Of a stretch of 64,000 nucleotides of DNA, positions 25,923 to 36,172 are shown in pieces. How positions within the stretch are numbered: the first letter of the stretch is position 1; every line of letters begins with the position of its first letter. Position numbers and translations under genes: made by a program. Origin of the DNA: Litchfieldella xinjiangensis (GTDB taxonomy: Bacteria > Pseudomonadota > Gammaproteobacteria > Pseudomonadales > Halomonadaceae); contig NZ_JPZL01000001.1 in assembly GCF_000759345.1 (NCBI RefSeq), positions 186,001 through 250,000 of the forward strand, in the 5' to 3' direction. The notes under the pieces were generated by a model. It saw nothing but the letters and a program-made list of their open reading frames with translations. It did not search any database and was not told the origin of the DNA.

Positions 25923-26730
25923 CCTCTGTCATCCTTTCCGGTTGGCGACCCAATCGAGTCGCATGGCCCAGCTGTGTACCGCGTAGCGACGAGCCCAGCG
26001 ACAAGCGGGGACGTTGGATCTGCGCCAATTGCGACTTGCGTCGGGCGCGAATCATGAAGGCATCCCCCAGTGGCAAGTTATGTCGCCGCCCGAGCGTTTC
26101 GAGCATGGCATTGTTGGGAATACGCCCCGGGAGATGAAAACCGCAGTAGTCTACCCGCTCGATCTCGAAGTCGACAAACGCCAACCAGTCGCCTAACCGC
26201 CCCGGTGTACGCCAGTGTCCCTTCAGGGGCCACTGTTGACGGCGACCGGGCATCAATCGCGAAACGCCGGATAACCCCAGGGGCCCCCAGCCGAAAATGA
26301 TCAGCCGGCCCTCGTCGGCCGTTACACGTGCCGCTTCCTGGAGAACATGATGGGGGTCTTCCAACACTTCAAGAAGGTGATGAACGACGACCAGTTGCAA
26401 CACGCCATCGGCCAGGGGCAACTGCCCCGGCTGACATACCAGCGTTTGCGGTGACAAGGCCAGCTCACGATTCGGCGACCATTTCAGCGCATGACGTATC
26501 GGACACATGTCACTGAGTTGCGGAGCCATGCTCAACTCCAGGCTATGCGCTCCGTGTATACGCTCGCAAACCGGGCCCAGGCAGGCCCGTTCGGCTTGCC
26601 AGTGCGCCTGGCCATCGGCACTGTTCCAGTATTCACGGCCATCGCGTACCAGCTGCGCCAGCGACGTTGCTATCCCAGAATTTGACACAGCGTAGCGTTC
26701 TCCCCAAAGTAAGCGGCTTCGCGTCGTCAT
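25915..26730 (-). CDS. SAM-dependent methyltransferase, YafS-like
   Basis: A 271-residue class I methyltransferase-like protein. The recognisable part is '[20 protein letters not shown]' followed by '[20 protein letters not shown]', the later half of the Rossmann fold. The glycine-rich motif I is not obvious. The C-terminal 40 residues are basic. The position between gloB and rnhA matches yafS of E. coli. The substrate is unknown. Confidence 0.8.
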   Translation of the reverse strand: MTTRSRLLWGERYAVSNSGIATSLAQLVRDGREYWNSADGQAHWQAERACLGPVCERIHGAHSLELSMAPQLSDMCPIRHALKWSPNRELALSPQTLVCQPGQLPLADGVLQLVVVHHLLEVLEDPHHVLQEAARVTADEGRLIIFGWGPLGLSGVSRLMPGRRQQWPLKGHWRTPGRLGDWLAFVDFEIERVDYCGFHLPGRIPNNAMLETLGRRHNLPLGDAFMIRARRKSQLAQIQRPRLSLGSSLRGTQLGHATRLGRQPERMTEGE

Positions 26731-26771
26731 TTACATATGGCAGCGCTTTTCCTGCATCACCGGTCGATCCG

Positions 26772-26799
26772 TTCTTGGTCAATCGCTAGTTACTATAAC
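26772..26799 (+). promoter_or_regulatory. Possible promoter of gloB
   Basis: TATAAC at 26794-26799 with TTCTTG 16 bases upstream, in the divergent region before gloB. It gives a leader of about 50 bases. It is a moderate match only. Confidence 0.4.
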
Positions 26800-26853
26800 A
26801 GCGGGATCGACCTGGTGAGTGACGTTCGAAATCTGGAACGAGGACTGCAACCC

Positions 26854-27621
26854 ATGCTGAGTGTGCTCCCGATACCGGCCCTGAGCGACAACTATATATG
26901 GCTTCTCCGTCAGGACACGAGTAACGAAGTTGCCGTCGTCGATCCCGGAGACGCCCGCCCGGTGATCGAATTGCTCGAACGTGAGGGACTGACACTCGGC
27001 ACGATCCTCATAACCCATCATCATCACGATCACACCGGTGGCCTCGAAGCGCTTATCCGTCAGTATCGGCCGCGTGTGATAGGACCGCAAAATCCGGATA
27101 TCGTCGGCATCGACGAGCGCCTGGCCGAAGGCGACGAGTGCCATGTACTAGGACGCCGTTTCGAAGTACTCGAGATGCCGGGGCACACCCTGGACCACAT
27201 CGCCTTCTTCGCGGCAGGGATACCGCCGCTGTTACTGGCTGGCGACGCCCTGTTCTCGGGAGGGTGTGGTCGGCTATTCGAGGGCACACCGGAGCAGATG
27301 CATGCTTCACTTGCCAAACTCGCAGCGTTACCCGACGAGACGCTGATTTTTGCAGCGCATGAGTACACCCTGGCCAACCTGCGCTTTGCCAAGGCCGCCG
27401 ACCCTGACAACCCTGCCATTGGCGCCTATCTAGAGGAATGTCAGCGAGTCCGGGACCAGGACAAGCCCACACTGCCCACGCAGCTCGCCCGAGAACGGCA
27501 AGTCAATCCTTTCCTTCGAACCGAGCAACCAGGCGTACGCAACGCCGCGTCCGCCCAGGGGGACACCACGACCTCGCTCGCTACCTTTACCACCCTGAGA
27601 GCCTGGAAAGATCGATTTTGA
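26854..27621 (+). CDS. gloB: Hydroxyacylglutathione hydrolase (glyoxalase II)
   Basis: A 255-residue metallo-beta-lactamase-fold hydrolase that turns S-lactoylglutathione into lactate and glutathione. The binuclear metal motif THHHHDH is at residues 54-60, with further His ligands in 'EMPGHTLDHIAFF' and 'FAAHEYTLANLRFA', and Asp in 'LLAGDALFSGGCGRLFEG'. The start at 26854 gives the usual family length; a longer frame upstream is not protein-like. Confidence 0.94.
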   Translation: MLSVLPIPALSDNYIWLLRQDTSNEVAVVDPGDARPVIELLEREGLTLGTILITHHHHDHTGGLEALIRQYRPRVIGPQNPDIVGIDERLAEGDECHVLGRRFEVLEMPGHTLDHIAFFAAGIPPLLLAGDALFSGGCGRLFEGTPEQMHASLAKLAALPDETLIFAAHEYTLANLRFAKAADPDNPAIGAYLEECQRVRDQDKPTLPTQLARERQVNPFLRTEQPGVRNAASAQGDTTTSLATFTTLRAWKDRF

Positions 27622-27667
27622 ATCCCATGGACGCCACGCCATATAAGCGCCCCAGAGGACTTTCATC

Positions 27668-28843
27668 ATGATACCGCACGCTTTCCGTCACAGGGCAGCA
27701 GCACTCATGGGGGCCGTCGCGATTGCCTCCGCCAGCCTGTCCACGGCCGCCTATGCCCATCCCGGACTCACCAATTACCCTCATGGCGTTACGAGTCTGC
27801 CCGCGAGTTTCTGGGAGGCCCTGGCACTGCGCCCGGCCGCTGCACAGGATGTATGGGCACGCTTGCGAGAATCGATGCAATGGCAGGAAGAAATTCGCCG
27901 ACCCAGGGTAAAGGAATGGATCGAGCGTTATCGCAACAATCCTGAGAATATTGCCGAGATTACCGAGAGAGCCACCCCATGGCTGCATTGGATTGTGCAG
28001 CAGCTGGAAGCGCGGGACCTTCCTGGTGAAATCGCCCTGCTTCCCTTCGTTGAAAGCTCCTTTGACCCAACGGCACGCAGCTCCATGGGCGCTCGCGGGC
28101 TATGGCAATTCATGCCCGGCACTGCAGATGCCCTGGGGCTCCCCCGCACGGGGGGCTATGACGGTAGGCTGGATGTCGTCGCATCGACCCATGCTGCGCT
28201 CGATTACATCGAAGAGCAGGCCGAACAGTGGTATGAAGGCGATCTCGAACTCTCGCTAGCCGCTTACAATGCCGGCGCAGGAACCATCAACAATGCCCTT
28301 CGGGTTGCCACAAGCCAAGGCAAGTCGGAGACCTACTGGCAACTATTGCTTCCTGGCGAGACCATGCATTATTTGCCCAAGCTCTTGGCGATTTCTGCAA
28401 TCATCGCAGATCCCGACAGATACCAGGTTGCCTTGCCCGAAATCCCTGATGTGCCAGCCTTTGCCGAAGTAGAGTTGAAGCGGCCGCTGAACCTTGAACA
28501 TGCCGCGTTTCTGGCGGGCACCAGCGTCGAGACACTTGAAAGTCTCAATCCTGGCCTGCTTAACGGACAGCTGACTCCGGCCAACCATAACGTCCTGCTG
28601 GTACCGTCCGAGCATTACGACACGCTGGTCACCAACCTGGCTTCACAGGCCGAATCGTCTGACCAGACGGTGCGTTATCAGGTACAGCGGGGAGACAGCT
28701 TGTCACGCATTGCCAGCCGCCACGGTATCAGTCCGGCCACGATCCGGTCATTGAACGGCATCCGCGGCGATATGATACGGGTAGGCCAGATGCTCAAGCT
28801 TCCCGAGAACTCGTATACCCGCGCCCAGGCATCGAATGGCTAA
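27668..28843 (+). CDS. mltD: Membrane-bound lytic murein transglycosylase D
   Basis: A 391-residue MltD-type enzyme that cleaves the glycan strand of peptidoglycan. Signal peptide residues 1-30 end AYA. The transglycosylase domain has the catalytic Glu E129 in 'LPFVESSFDP', followed by 'GARGLWQFMPGTADALGL' and 'LAAYNAGAGTINNAL'. One C-terminal LysM domain ('RYQVQRGDSLSRIASRHGIS') binds peptidoglycan. Unlike E. coli MltD, I see no lipobox cysteine. It follows gloB, as in E. coli. Confidence 0.9.
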   Translation: MIPHAFRHRAAALMGAVAIASASLSTAAYAHPGLTNYPHGVTSLPASFWEALALRPAAAQDVWARLRESMQWQEEIRRPRVKEWIERYRNNPENIAEITERATPWLHWIVQQLEARDLPGEIALLPFVESSFDPTARSSMGARGLWQFMPGTADALGLPRTGGYDGRLDVVASTHAALDYIEEQAEQWYEGDLELSLAAYNAGAGTINNALRVATSQGKSETYWQLLLPGETMHYLPKLLAISAIIADPDRYQVALPEIPDVPAFAEVELKRPLNLEHAAFLAGTSVETLESLNPGLLNGQLTPANHNVLLVPSEHYDTLVTNLASQAESSDQTVRYQVQRGDSLSRIASRHGISPATIRSLNGIRGDMIRVGQMLKLPENSYTRAQASNG

Positions 28844-28883
28844 CTGGAAGGTTGCCCCCTTCTCTAATAGTGAGGATGTTTGC

Positions 28884-30743
28884 ATGATGGCTGCCTGTCG
28901 TCGCTCCCTGCCCGGCTTCGCGACCATCCTTCTGCTCTGGCTTGCCGGGATCGGCCTGTGCTTGGCTGTCGAGCCGGCAATGGAAGATGCGGGCGCCGAA
29001 ACGGTGCATGGTCTGTCCCTTTACGATCAGCCCGAACTGCCCCCCGACTTCACACACTTTCCCTACGTCAATCCGGACGCCCCCAAGGGGGGAAGCATGA
29101 TCCAGGCGGCAGTGGGAAGCAGCTTTGACTCGACCAACCCCTTTATCATTCGCGGCACCCCGGCCACTGGCATCGGCGAGATATACGACACACTGGTGGA
29201 GAGCAACCCAGGTGAGCCGTTCTCTGTCTACGGTTTGCTCGCCAAGGGGATACGTCTCGACCCCGAGCGCCACTGGATCGAATTCGATCTACGTCCCGAA
29301 GCACGCTTCCATGACGGGGAGCCGGTCACGGCGGAGGATGTCGTATTCAGTTTCAATCTGCTGCGGGAACAGGGGAACCCTTTCTACGGGGCCTACTATG
29401 CCGACGTGGAAAGCGCCGAAGCGCTGGATACCCACACTGTTCGCTTCAACTTCAGCAATAACGGATCCCGTGAATTGCCTCTTATCGTGGGTCAATTACC
29501 CATCCTGCCCAAGCACTACTGGCAGGATCGCGACTTCTCCTCACCTACCTTGGCGCGTCACCCCGGGTCTGGCCCCTACCGTATTGCCGAAGTCGATCCC
29601 GGGCGTCGTATCGCCTTCGAGCGTGTCGAAGGCTATTGGGGAGAAACGCTGCCGGTCAAGCGCGGCCGGCATAACATCGATCGGCTGGTGTATGACTATT
29701 ACAGGGATCGAGACGTTGCCATGGAAGCGTTCAAGGCGGGAATCATCGATTTGCGTATCGATGCCCGAGCAGCGACCTGGGCCACTGGCTACGACTTCCC
29801 GGCCTTTCATGAAGGCTATGTCAAGCGCCTGACAATTCCCGATGGGCAGCCAGCCAGAATGCAGGCGTACGCCATCAACCTGCGCAAGGAAAAATTCCAG
29901 GATCGTCGTGTACGTGAAGCACTGAACCTGGCCTTCGATTTCCCATGGCTCAATGCCAACATCTTCTACGACACCTATCAGCGCACCGAAAGTTTTTTCC
30001 AGAACTCGGATATGGCGGCCGAGGGCTTGCCGAGCGCGCGTGAGCGCCAGATACTCGAGCCGTTTCGCGATCAGCTTCCGGATCGCGTTTTCCAGGAGCC
30101 GTTGCCTATCGAACACCCCATACAGCTCCGGGATCGGTTGCAGCGTGCCTATGAACTGCTTTTGGACGCTGGCTACGAGGTCCGCGGTGAAACGCTGGTG
30201 CATGCCGAACGAGGCACCCCGCTGACGGTCGAGGTTCTGCTATACGACACCGGTATGGAGCGCGTCGTGCAGCCCTTATTGCGCAATCTCTCGAGACTGG
30301 GTATTCAAGGCAGTATTCGCATCGTCGACGTGAACCAGTACCTGAATCGTCTCCGAAGCTTCGATTTCGACCTGGTGACCGCCCAGTTCCCCCAATCCAA
30401 CAACCCGGGCAACGAACAGCGCGAGTACTGGACCAGCGACTACGCCGAGCAGCCCCAGGCGCGCAACCTGATGGGACTCAGCCATCCTGTGGTCGATTCG
30501 CTCGTCGAGCAACTGATCCGAGCCGGTAACCGCGAATCCCTGAACGCCCATGCCCAGGCACTGGATCGCGTTTTACGTCATGGCTTTTACGTTATCCCCC
30601 ATTATCATTCCGGTGAGACGCGGTACGCGATGTGGGACAAGTTCGAATACGCTGAACTCCCTGAGTTCGGTACCGATCTCGCTTCTTGGTGGGTCGATCC
30701 CCAACGTGCCAGAGAGATACTTGAGCGTCAGGGTCGCCGCTAG
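28884..30743 (+). CDS. yejA: Peptide ABC transporter substrate-binding protein (YejA type)
   Basis: A 619-residue family 5 solute-binding protein. A signal peptide is followed by 'AETVHGLSLYDQPELPPDFT' and 'YVNPDAPKGGSMIQAAVGSS', characteristic of YejA, the binding protein of an oligopeptide and microcin C importer. It acts in the periplasm and delivers to YejBEF, encoded next. The ATG at 28884 has a GTGAGGA ribosome binding site; an in-frame ATG at 28836 would overlap mltD and add a non-signal extension. Confidence 0.9.
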   Translation: MMAACRRSLPGFATILLLWLAGIGLCLAVEPAMEDAGAETVHGLSLYDQPELPPDFTHFPYVNPDAPKGGSMIQAAVGSSFDSTNPFIIRGTPATGIGEIYDTLVESNPGEPFSVYGLLAKGIRLDPERHWIEFDLRPEARFHDGEPVTAEDVVFSFNLLREQGNPFYGAYYADVESAEALDTHTVRFNFSNNGSRELPLIVGQLPILPKHYWQDRDFSSPTLARHPGSGPYRIAEVDPGRRIAFERVEGYWGETLPVKRGRHNIDRLVYDYYRDRDVAMEAFKAGIIDLRIDARAATWATGYDFPAFHEGYVKRLTIPDGQPARMQAYAINLRKEKFQDRRVREALNLAFDFPWLNANIFYDTYQRTESFFQNSDMAAEGLPSARERQILEPFRDQLPDRVFQEPLPIEHPIQLRDRLQRAYELLLDAGYEVRGETLVHAERGTPLTVEVLLYDTGMERVVQPLLRNLSRLGIQGSIRIVDVNQYLNRLRSFDFDLVTAQFPQSNNPGNEQREYWTSDYAEQPQARNLMGLSHPVVDSLVEQLIRAGNRESLNAHAQALDRVLRHGFYVIPHYHSGETRYAMWDKFEYAELPEFGTDLASWWVDPQRAREILERQGRR

Positions 30744-30768
30744 GTCGTAGACAAGACAAGGACACATT

Positions 30769-31842
30769 GTGGCCAGCTACATCCTTAGACGATTGTTGCT
30801 GATGATCCCCACCCTGCTGGGGATCATGCTGCTCAATTTCATTATCGTTCAAGCGGCACCGGGCGGTCCTATCGATCAGTTGTTGGCGCGATTCGAAGGC
30901 ATGGAGTCGATGTCCAGCACCCGACTCGATGCGGGCGGGGGCGACGTGGTGGTGCGTGACGAATCCCGGGGAGCCAGAGGCATCGACCCACAATTCATCG
31001 AGCGACTCGAGGCCCAGTTCGGTTTCGACCAGCCAGCCCATGAGCGCTTCCTGGGCATGCTGGTCGACTATGCCACCTTCGACTTCGGCAACAGTTTCTT
31101 CCGCGATCGTCCCGTGATCACCCTGATGCTGGAGCGCTTGCCCGTCTCGATTTCACTGGGTTTATGGACTTCATTGCTGGTCTACCTGATCTCGATCCCG
31201 CTGGGGATACGCAAAGCGTTGCGTCATGGCTCGCCTTTCGATGTGTGGAGTTCGGGACTGGTCATCGTCGGCTACGCCATTCCCGGGTTTCTGTTCGCCA
31301 TTCTCCTCATCGTCCTGTTCGCGGGCGGGAGCTATTGGGATCTTTTCCCCTTACGCGGATTGACCTCGCCCCACTTCGATGAGCTTTCGACATGGGGCAA
31401 GATCAAGGATTATTTCTGGCACATCACGCTACCCGTCATCGCCATGACGATCGGCAGCTTCGCTACATTGACCATGCTGACCAAGAACAGCTTTCTAGAC
31501 GAGATACACAGGCAATATGTGCTGACGGCCCGCGCCAAGGGCGCCAGTGACCGCCGCATCCTCTATGGTCACGTGTTTCGCAATGGCATGTTGATCATCA
31601 TTGCCGGTCTTCCTTCCGCCCTGGTCAGCATCTTCTTTACCGGTTCATTGCTCATCGAGGTCATTTTCTCGCTTGAGGGGCTGGGGCTACTCGGCTTCGA
31701 GGCGGTCATGCAGCGCGACTATCCGGTCATCTTCGGCACGCTCTACCTGTATACCTTGATCGGACTCATCCTGAAGCTGGTTTCCGATCTCACCTATGTC
31801 TGGGTCGATCCTCGTATCGACTTCGAGAGCCGGGAGTCCTAG
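30769..31842 (+). CDS. yejB: Peptide ABC transporter permease YejB
   Basis: A 357-residue binding-protein-dependent permease with six membrane spans. The N-terminus '[20 protein letters not shown]' and a large periplasmic loop after the first span are typical of DppB/YejB. The coupling-helix motif lies around '[20 protein letters not shown]'. The start is GTG with an AAGGA ribosome binding site. It lies 25 bases after yejA. Confidence 0.92.
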   Translation: MASYILRRLLLMIPTLLGIMLLNFIIVQAAPGGPIDQLLARFEGMESMSSTRLDAGGGDVVVRDESRGARGIDPQFIERLEAQFGFDQPAHERFLGMLVDYATFDFGNSFFRDRPVITLMLERLPVSISLGLWTSLLVYLISIPLGIRKALRHGSPFDVWSSGLVIVGYAIPGFLFAILLIVLFAGGSYWDLFPLRGLTSPHFDELSTWGKIKDYFWHITLPVIAMTIGSFATLTMLTKNSFLDEIHRQYVLTARAKGASDRRILYGHVFRNGMLIIIAGLPSALVSIFFTGSLLIEVIFSLEGLGLLGFEAVMQRDYPVIFGTLYLYTLIGLILKLVSDLTYVWVDPRIDFESRES

Positions 31843-31845
31843 ACC

Positions 31846-32937
31846 ATGCCACGCCTGAGCTTGTCCCCCATCGCCCGGCGCCGTCTTGCGGTATTCCGCC
31901 ATAACCGACGCGCCTGGGTATCGCTGTGGCTTTTTCTGGTATTGTTCGGGATCAGCTTGCTCGCGGAGCTGATCGCCAATGACAAGCCATTGGTGATGCG
32001 GTATGACGGCCAATGGTATGCCCCCCTGCTCGTCGATTATCCCGATATGGAATTTGGCGGCTTCCTGCCTACCCGAGCGGATTACCACGATCCGTTTACC
32101 CAGCAGCAGATTGCAGAGCACGGCTGGGCACTGTGGCCCGTAATCCCGTTCTCCTATCAAACACTCGACATGCAGATGCGGCGCCCCTCGCCTTCCCCCC
32201 CGGATAGCCGGCATTGGCTGGGGACCGACGATCAGGGGCGTGACGTCCTGGCGAGGGTCATCTATGGCTTTCGGCTATCGGTATTCTTCGCGCTGGTGCT
32301 TACGGCAGGTTCGCTATTGCTGGGCGTGGTATTCGGCGGGATACAGGGCTACTTCGGTGGCAAGACGGACCTCATCGGCCAACGTCTGACCGAGATATGG
32401 TCAGGGCTGCCGGTGTTGTTCCTGCTGATCATCCTGGCCAGTTTCGTCCAGCCCAACCTGTGGTGGCTACTGGGCATCATGCTCCTGTTTTCGTGGTTGG
32501 GACTTGTCGATGTGGTACGAGCGGAGTTCCTGCGTGCGCGCAATCTGGAGTATGTACGTGCCGCCAAGGCCATGGGGCTGCCCTCTCGCCTGATCATGTG
32601 GCGTCATGTACTCCCCAATGCCATGGTCGCCACGCTGACATTCATCCCGTTTCTCTTCACCGGTGCCATCACCACACTCACGGCGCTGGATTTCCTGGGT
32701 TTCGGATTACCCCCCGGTTCCCCCTCGTTGGGAGAACTCGTGGCTCAGGGCAAGAACAACCTACAGGCTCCTTGGTTGGGGATCACCGCGTTCGTCAGTC
32801 TGTCTGTGATGCTGTCGCTGCTGGTCTTCATCGGCGAGGGCTTGCGTGACGCGTTCGACCCACGCCACATCCAGTTCGCACCCAGCGCCAGCCCAACAGC
32901 GCCTACTGCCACAAGGATGACGCCCAATGGTCAGTGA
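31846..32937 (+). CDS. yejE: Peptide ABC transporter permease YejE
   Basis: A 363-residue permease of the DppC/YejE type. An N-terminal cytoplasmic stretch and first membrane span precede a long periplasmic segment, then 'HWLGTDDQGRDVLARVIYGF' and the coupling motif 'YVRAAKAMGLPSRLIMWRHV'. It pairs with YejB. It begins three bases after yejB and overlaps yejF by eleven bases, so the genes are tightly coupled. Confidence 0.92.
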   Translation: MPRLSLSPIARRRLAVFRHNRRAWVSLWLFLVLFGISLLAELIANDKPLVMRYDGQWYAPLLVDYPDMEFGGFLPTRADYHDPFTQQQIAEHGWALWPVIPFSYQTLDMQMRRPSPSPPDSRHWLGTDDQGRDVLARVIYGFRLSVFFALVLTAGSLLLGVVFGGIQGYFGGKTDLIGQRLTEIWSGLPVLFLLIILASFVQPNLWWLLGIMLLFSWLGLVDVVRAEFLRARNLEYVRAAKAMGLPSRLIMWRHVLPNAMVATLTFIPFLFTGAITTLTALDFLGFGLPPGSPSLGELVAQGKNNLQAPWLGITAFVSLSVMLSLLVFIGEGLRDAFDPRHIQFAPSASPTAPTATRMTPNGQ

Positions 32938-34519
32938 TAGTCTGTTTCGGCTCGAGGACTTCAGCATCGAATTCGATGGTGTCCCGGTCGTCGACCGTCT
33001 GTCGATCGAGATTCGCCCCGGGGAAACCCTGGCTCTGGTCGGCGAGTCCGGGTCGGGCAAATCGGTAAGCGCATTGGGGGCCTTGGGCCTGCTCCCAGGC
33101 AACGCCCGTGTGAGCGGAGGGCGATGGCTGGAGGACAGCGACCTGGACCGGCTTAGCCAACGGCAATGGCAAGCCCTGCGTGGCGGGCGTGTCGGGTTTG
33201 TCTTTCAGGAGCCGATGACTTCATTGAATCCTCTGCATACCGTAGGCAAGCAGATCGGCGAGACGCTGCGCCTGCATCAAGGGCTCAGTGGACGAGCCGC
33301 CAGGGATCGGACACGGGAGCTCCTGACCCAGGTGAAGCTACCGCGTCCCGATGAACTGCTGGATGCGTGGCCCCATCAGCTTTCCGGTGGCCAGCGCCAG
33401 CGTGTCATGATCGCCATGGCCATTGCCAACGATCCGGTCCTGCTGATTGCCGATGAACCCACCACTGCGCTGGACGTTACGGTACAACAGGAGATTCTGG
33501 CCCTGCTCGCCGAACTGCGTAGCGCCTATGGGATGGGCATGCTGTTCATCACCCACGACCTGAATCTCGTGCGACGCAACGCAGATCGCGTATGTGTCCT
33601 CTACCGAGGGCGTGAGCAAGAGACCGGCCCCGTGGAACAGGTGTTCACCACGCCTCGAAGCGAGTACACCCGCACGCTGATCGATGCTGAACCCAGTGGC
33701 CGAGCGGCCCCCCTGAAACAACGAGACACGTTGCTTGAGGCGCATGATTTATCAGTGAACTTCAGCCGCCCAAAGCGGCTGTTTTCTCGTCGCCCATCGC
33801 CCTTTGTCGCCGTACATCCATTGTCATTCACACTGTCACGCGGAGAGACCTTGGGCATCGTTGGCGAGTCGGGCTCCGGCAAGACGACCCTGGCCATGGC
33901 CGTGCTACGCCTGGTACGGAGCCAGGGCGAAGTCCATTTCGATAATGAGCGTCTCGACACCCTCACAGGCACCACCCTGCGAAAGGCCCGGCGCCGCTTC
34001 CAGGTGGTTTTCCAGGATCCCTACGGTTCACTGTCGCCTCGCCTTCCGGTATCCGAGATCGTCAGCGAGGGCTTGCGTTTCCATCACCCTGAACTGAGCG
34101 AAAGCGAGGTCAACCATCGCGTACAGGTGACGCTTGAGGAGGTCGGACTGCCCCAGGATTGCGCCTCTCGCTATCCTCACGAGTTCTCGGGGGGACAGCG
34201 ACAGCGCATTGCCGTGGCTCGTGCCCTGATACTCGAACCTGAACTGCTGATACTGGACGAGCCCACGTCCGCACTTGACCGGAGCGTACAGAAACAGCTC
34301 GTGGAGCTACTGCGCAACCTCCAGCAGAAACGAGGACTCAGCTACCTGTTCATCAGTCATGACTTGGCAGTGGTACGCGCCATGGCCCATCGCGTCATGG
34401 TGCTCAAGGACGGCCGAGTGGTCGAGGAAGGCCGCTGCGAGGAGGTACTGGGCGCTCCGCAGACGGCCTATACACAGGCGTTGGTGGATGCCTCCGTCTT
34501 GACTGTACAGTCCGGTTAG
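32927..34519 (+). CDS. yejF: Peptide ABC transporter ATP-binding protein YejF (two ATPase domains)
   Basis: A 530-residue tandem ATPase. Walker A GESGSGKS and signature '[13 protein letters not shown]' mark the first domain; GESGSGKT and '[13 protein letters not shown]' mark the second. Walker B motifs are '[12 protein letters not shown]' and '[12 protein letters not shown]'. One protein supplies both nucleotide sites of the importer. It is the last gene of yejABEF and converges on rsuA. Confidence 0.93.
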   Translation: MVSDSLFRLEDFSIEFDGVPVVDRLSIEIRPGETLALVGESGSGKSVSALGALGLLPGNARVSGGRWLEDSDLDRLSQRQWQALRGGRVGFVFQEPMTSLNPLHTVGKQIGETLRLHQGLSGRAARDRTRELLTQVKLPRPDELLDAWPHQLSGGQRQRVMIAMAIANDPVLLIADEPTTALDVTVQQEILALLAELRSAYGMGMLFITHDLNLVRRNADRVCVLYRGREQETGPVEQVFTTPRSEYTRTLIDAEPSGRAAPLKQRDTLLEAHDLSVNFSRPKRLFSRRPSPFVAVHPLSFTLSRGETLGIVGESGSGKTTLAMAVLRLVRSQGEVHFDNERLDTLTGTTLRKARRRFQVVFQDPYGSLSPRLPVSEIVSEGLRFHHPELSESEVNHRVQVTLEEVGLPQDCASRYPHEFSGGQRQRIAVARALILEPELLILDEPTSALDRSVQKQLVELLRNLQQKRGLSYLFISHDLAVVRAMAHRVMVLKDGRVVEEGRCEEVLGAPQTAYTQALVDASVLTVQSG

Positions 34520-34570
34520 GACCGGGAGGTCAGACACAGAAACGCAACATCAAAGGTAACGGTATAATCC

Positions 34571-35272
34571 TCAGACCGACGCAATTTCTTCGTCAGTCAA
34601 ATGCCGCCATTCACCGGGAGCCAACCCGGCATCGAGCTTGATATCGCCGATCGACTCGCGGTGTAGTGCCTCGACACGGTTACCCACGGCCGCGAACATG
34701 CGCTTGACCTGATGATATTTGCCTTCGAAGAGCGTCAGCCTGGCCTCGGTTGGCGAGGTCATTTCCAACTCGGCCGGTCGCGTGGGCTTCTCTTCGCCAT
34801 CCAGCAACACGCCTTCGGCAAATGCCCTACGCACGTCTTTCTCGGCGTCCCCTTCGATGGGATCCGCCAACGCCACACGGTAGACCTTGCCACAGCGCCG
34901 CTTGGGTGAGGTAACGCGATGCGACCATTGTCCATCGTCGGTGAGCAGGACCAACCCGGTCGTATCGACATCCAGTCGACCCACGGTCTGCAGCCTCTCG
35001 GCCTTGGGTAGATCGACAAGATCGGTAATCAGTGGGTATAGGCCCCGCCGGGCGGTGCATTCCACGCCGGCCGGCTTGTAGACCATCAGGTAACGTAATC
35101 CAACCAACGACAGGCGTTGGCCCAACCAGGTGACCTGTTGAGCCTCACCGACCTGGGTTGCCGGATTCTTGACCATCTCACCATCGATACTCACTTCACC
35201 GCGATGCATGGCCTTCTTGGCCAGGGTTCGTGTGAGCTCGGTCGTCTCGCAAAGAAACTTGTCCAATCGCAT
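34571..35272 (-). CDS. rsuA: 16S rRNA pseudouridine(516) synthase
   Basis: A 233-residue RsuA. The N-terminal S4 domain ('MRLDKFLCETTELTRTLAKK') is followed by the synthase domain with the catalytic Asp D101 in 'GRLDVDTTGLVLLT' and the later 'EGKYHQVKRMFAAVGN'. It makes pseudouridine 516 in 16S rRNA. Its ATG directly abuts the stop of the upstream nitrilase-family gene. Confidence 0.93.
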   Translation of the reverse strand: MRLDKFLCETTELTRTLAKKAMHRGEVSIDGEMVKNPATQVGEAQQVTWLGQRLSLVGLRYLMVYKPAGVECTARRGLYPLITDLVDLPKAERLQTVGRLDVDTTGLVLLTDDGQWSHRVTSPKRRCGKVYRVALADPIEGDAEKDVRRAFAEGVLLDGEEKPTRPAELEMTSPTEARLTLFEGKYHQVKRMFAAVGNRVEALHRESIGDIKLDAGLAPGEWRHLTDEEIASV

Positions 35273-36076
35273 TCAGGGGTATACCTCGAAACGGTCGCCA
35301 TCCATCCAGGCGGGGAATTTCTCGCGGAATTCAGACAATGAATCCCGGTCTAGCGTGACGGTTTCAATAAAGGGCTCATTGCGGGGGCGGTCGAGAACCG
35401 GCTCACCCTTGAAGTCGACCAGCATGGAATCGCCGGCGTACTCGAGCCCCTTGGCATCCTGCCCCACGCGGTTAACACCGATGACGTAGCATAGGTTCTC
35501 TATCGCCCGCGCCTGAAGCAGCGTACGCCAGGGTTGGCGGCGGGGTGCAGGCCAGTTGGCCACGCAAAGCAACGCATCGTACTCGAAGTGATCCTGCTCG
35601 ATTGGCTGCTGACGAAGCCAGACTGGAAAGCGAAGGTCATAGCAGACCGAAAGCAGCAATCGGAACCCTTTCAGTTCGACGACGACGCGGCGCTGGCCCA
35701 TCCCATAGCGCTCATGCTCGCCCGCCATGCGAAACAGGTGGCGCTTATCATAATGAAGAGGCGCTTTACCGGGCTCGGCCCAGATCATGCGGTTGTAATA
35801 CTGCCCTTCCTGCTGCACGGCAATACTGCCCGTCATGACAGAACCCCGCTGCTCAGCCTGCTCACGGATCCAAGCCACGCTCTGGCTGGTTTCCATCGGC
35901 TCAGCCATTTCGCGGGAGTTCATGGTGAAGCCGGTAGCGAACATTTCGGGCAGCACGATCAAGTCGGTGTCATCGGACCCCAGGTCACCCAGTATTTCTT
36001 CCAGCATCTGGCAGTTGGCGTGCGGATCTTCCCAACGCAGATCGCACTGCACCAGAGTCACCTTCAATTCGCTCAT
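35273..36076 (-). CDS. yafV: Nitrilase-superfamily omega-amidase, YafV type
   Basis: A 267-residue carbon-nitrogen hydrolase. The Glu-Lys-Cys triad is visible in 'VLPEMFATGF', 'HYDKRHLF' and 'SVCYDLRFPVW'. The sequence fits YafV/omega-amidase, which hydrolyses 2-oxoglutaramate and related amides. The ATG at 36076 has an AAGGAGAG ribosome binding site; a frame opening further upstream lacks one. Confidence 0.9.
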   Translation of the reverse strand: MSELKVTLVQCDLRWEDPHANCQMLEEILGDLGSDDTDLIVLPEMFATGFTMNSREMAEPMETSQSVAWIREQAEQRGSVMTGSIAVQQEGQYYNRMIWAEPGKAPLHYDKRHLFRMAGEHERYGMGQRRVVVELKGFRLLLSVCYDLRFPVWLRQQPIEQDHFEYDALLCVANWPAPRRQPWRTLLQARAIENLCYVIGVNRVGQDAKGLEYAGDSMLVDFKGEPVLDRPRNEPFIETVTLDRDSLSEFREKFPAWMDGDRFEVYP

Positions 36077-36172
36077 CGTTGTCTCTCCTTGCGTGACTGA
36101 CTCCCAGCCTAAAGGAAGCAGCGCCTTGTCGCAGCCCATGCTAGATTAGGGGTTTTCGATCACGAGGTCACG

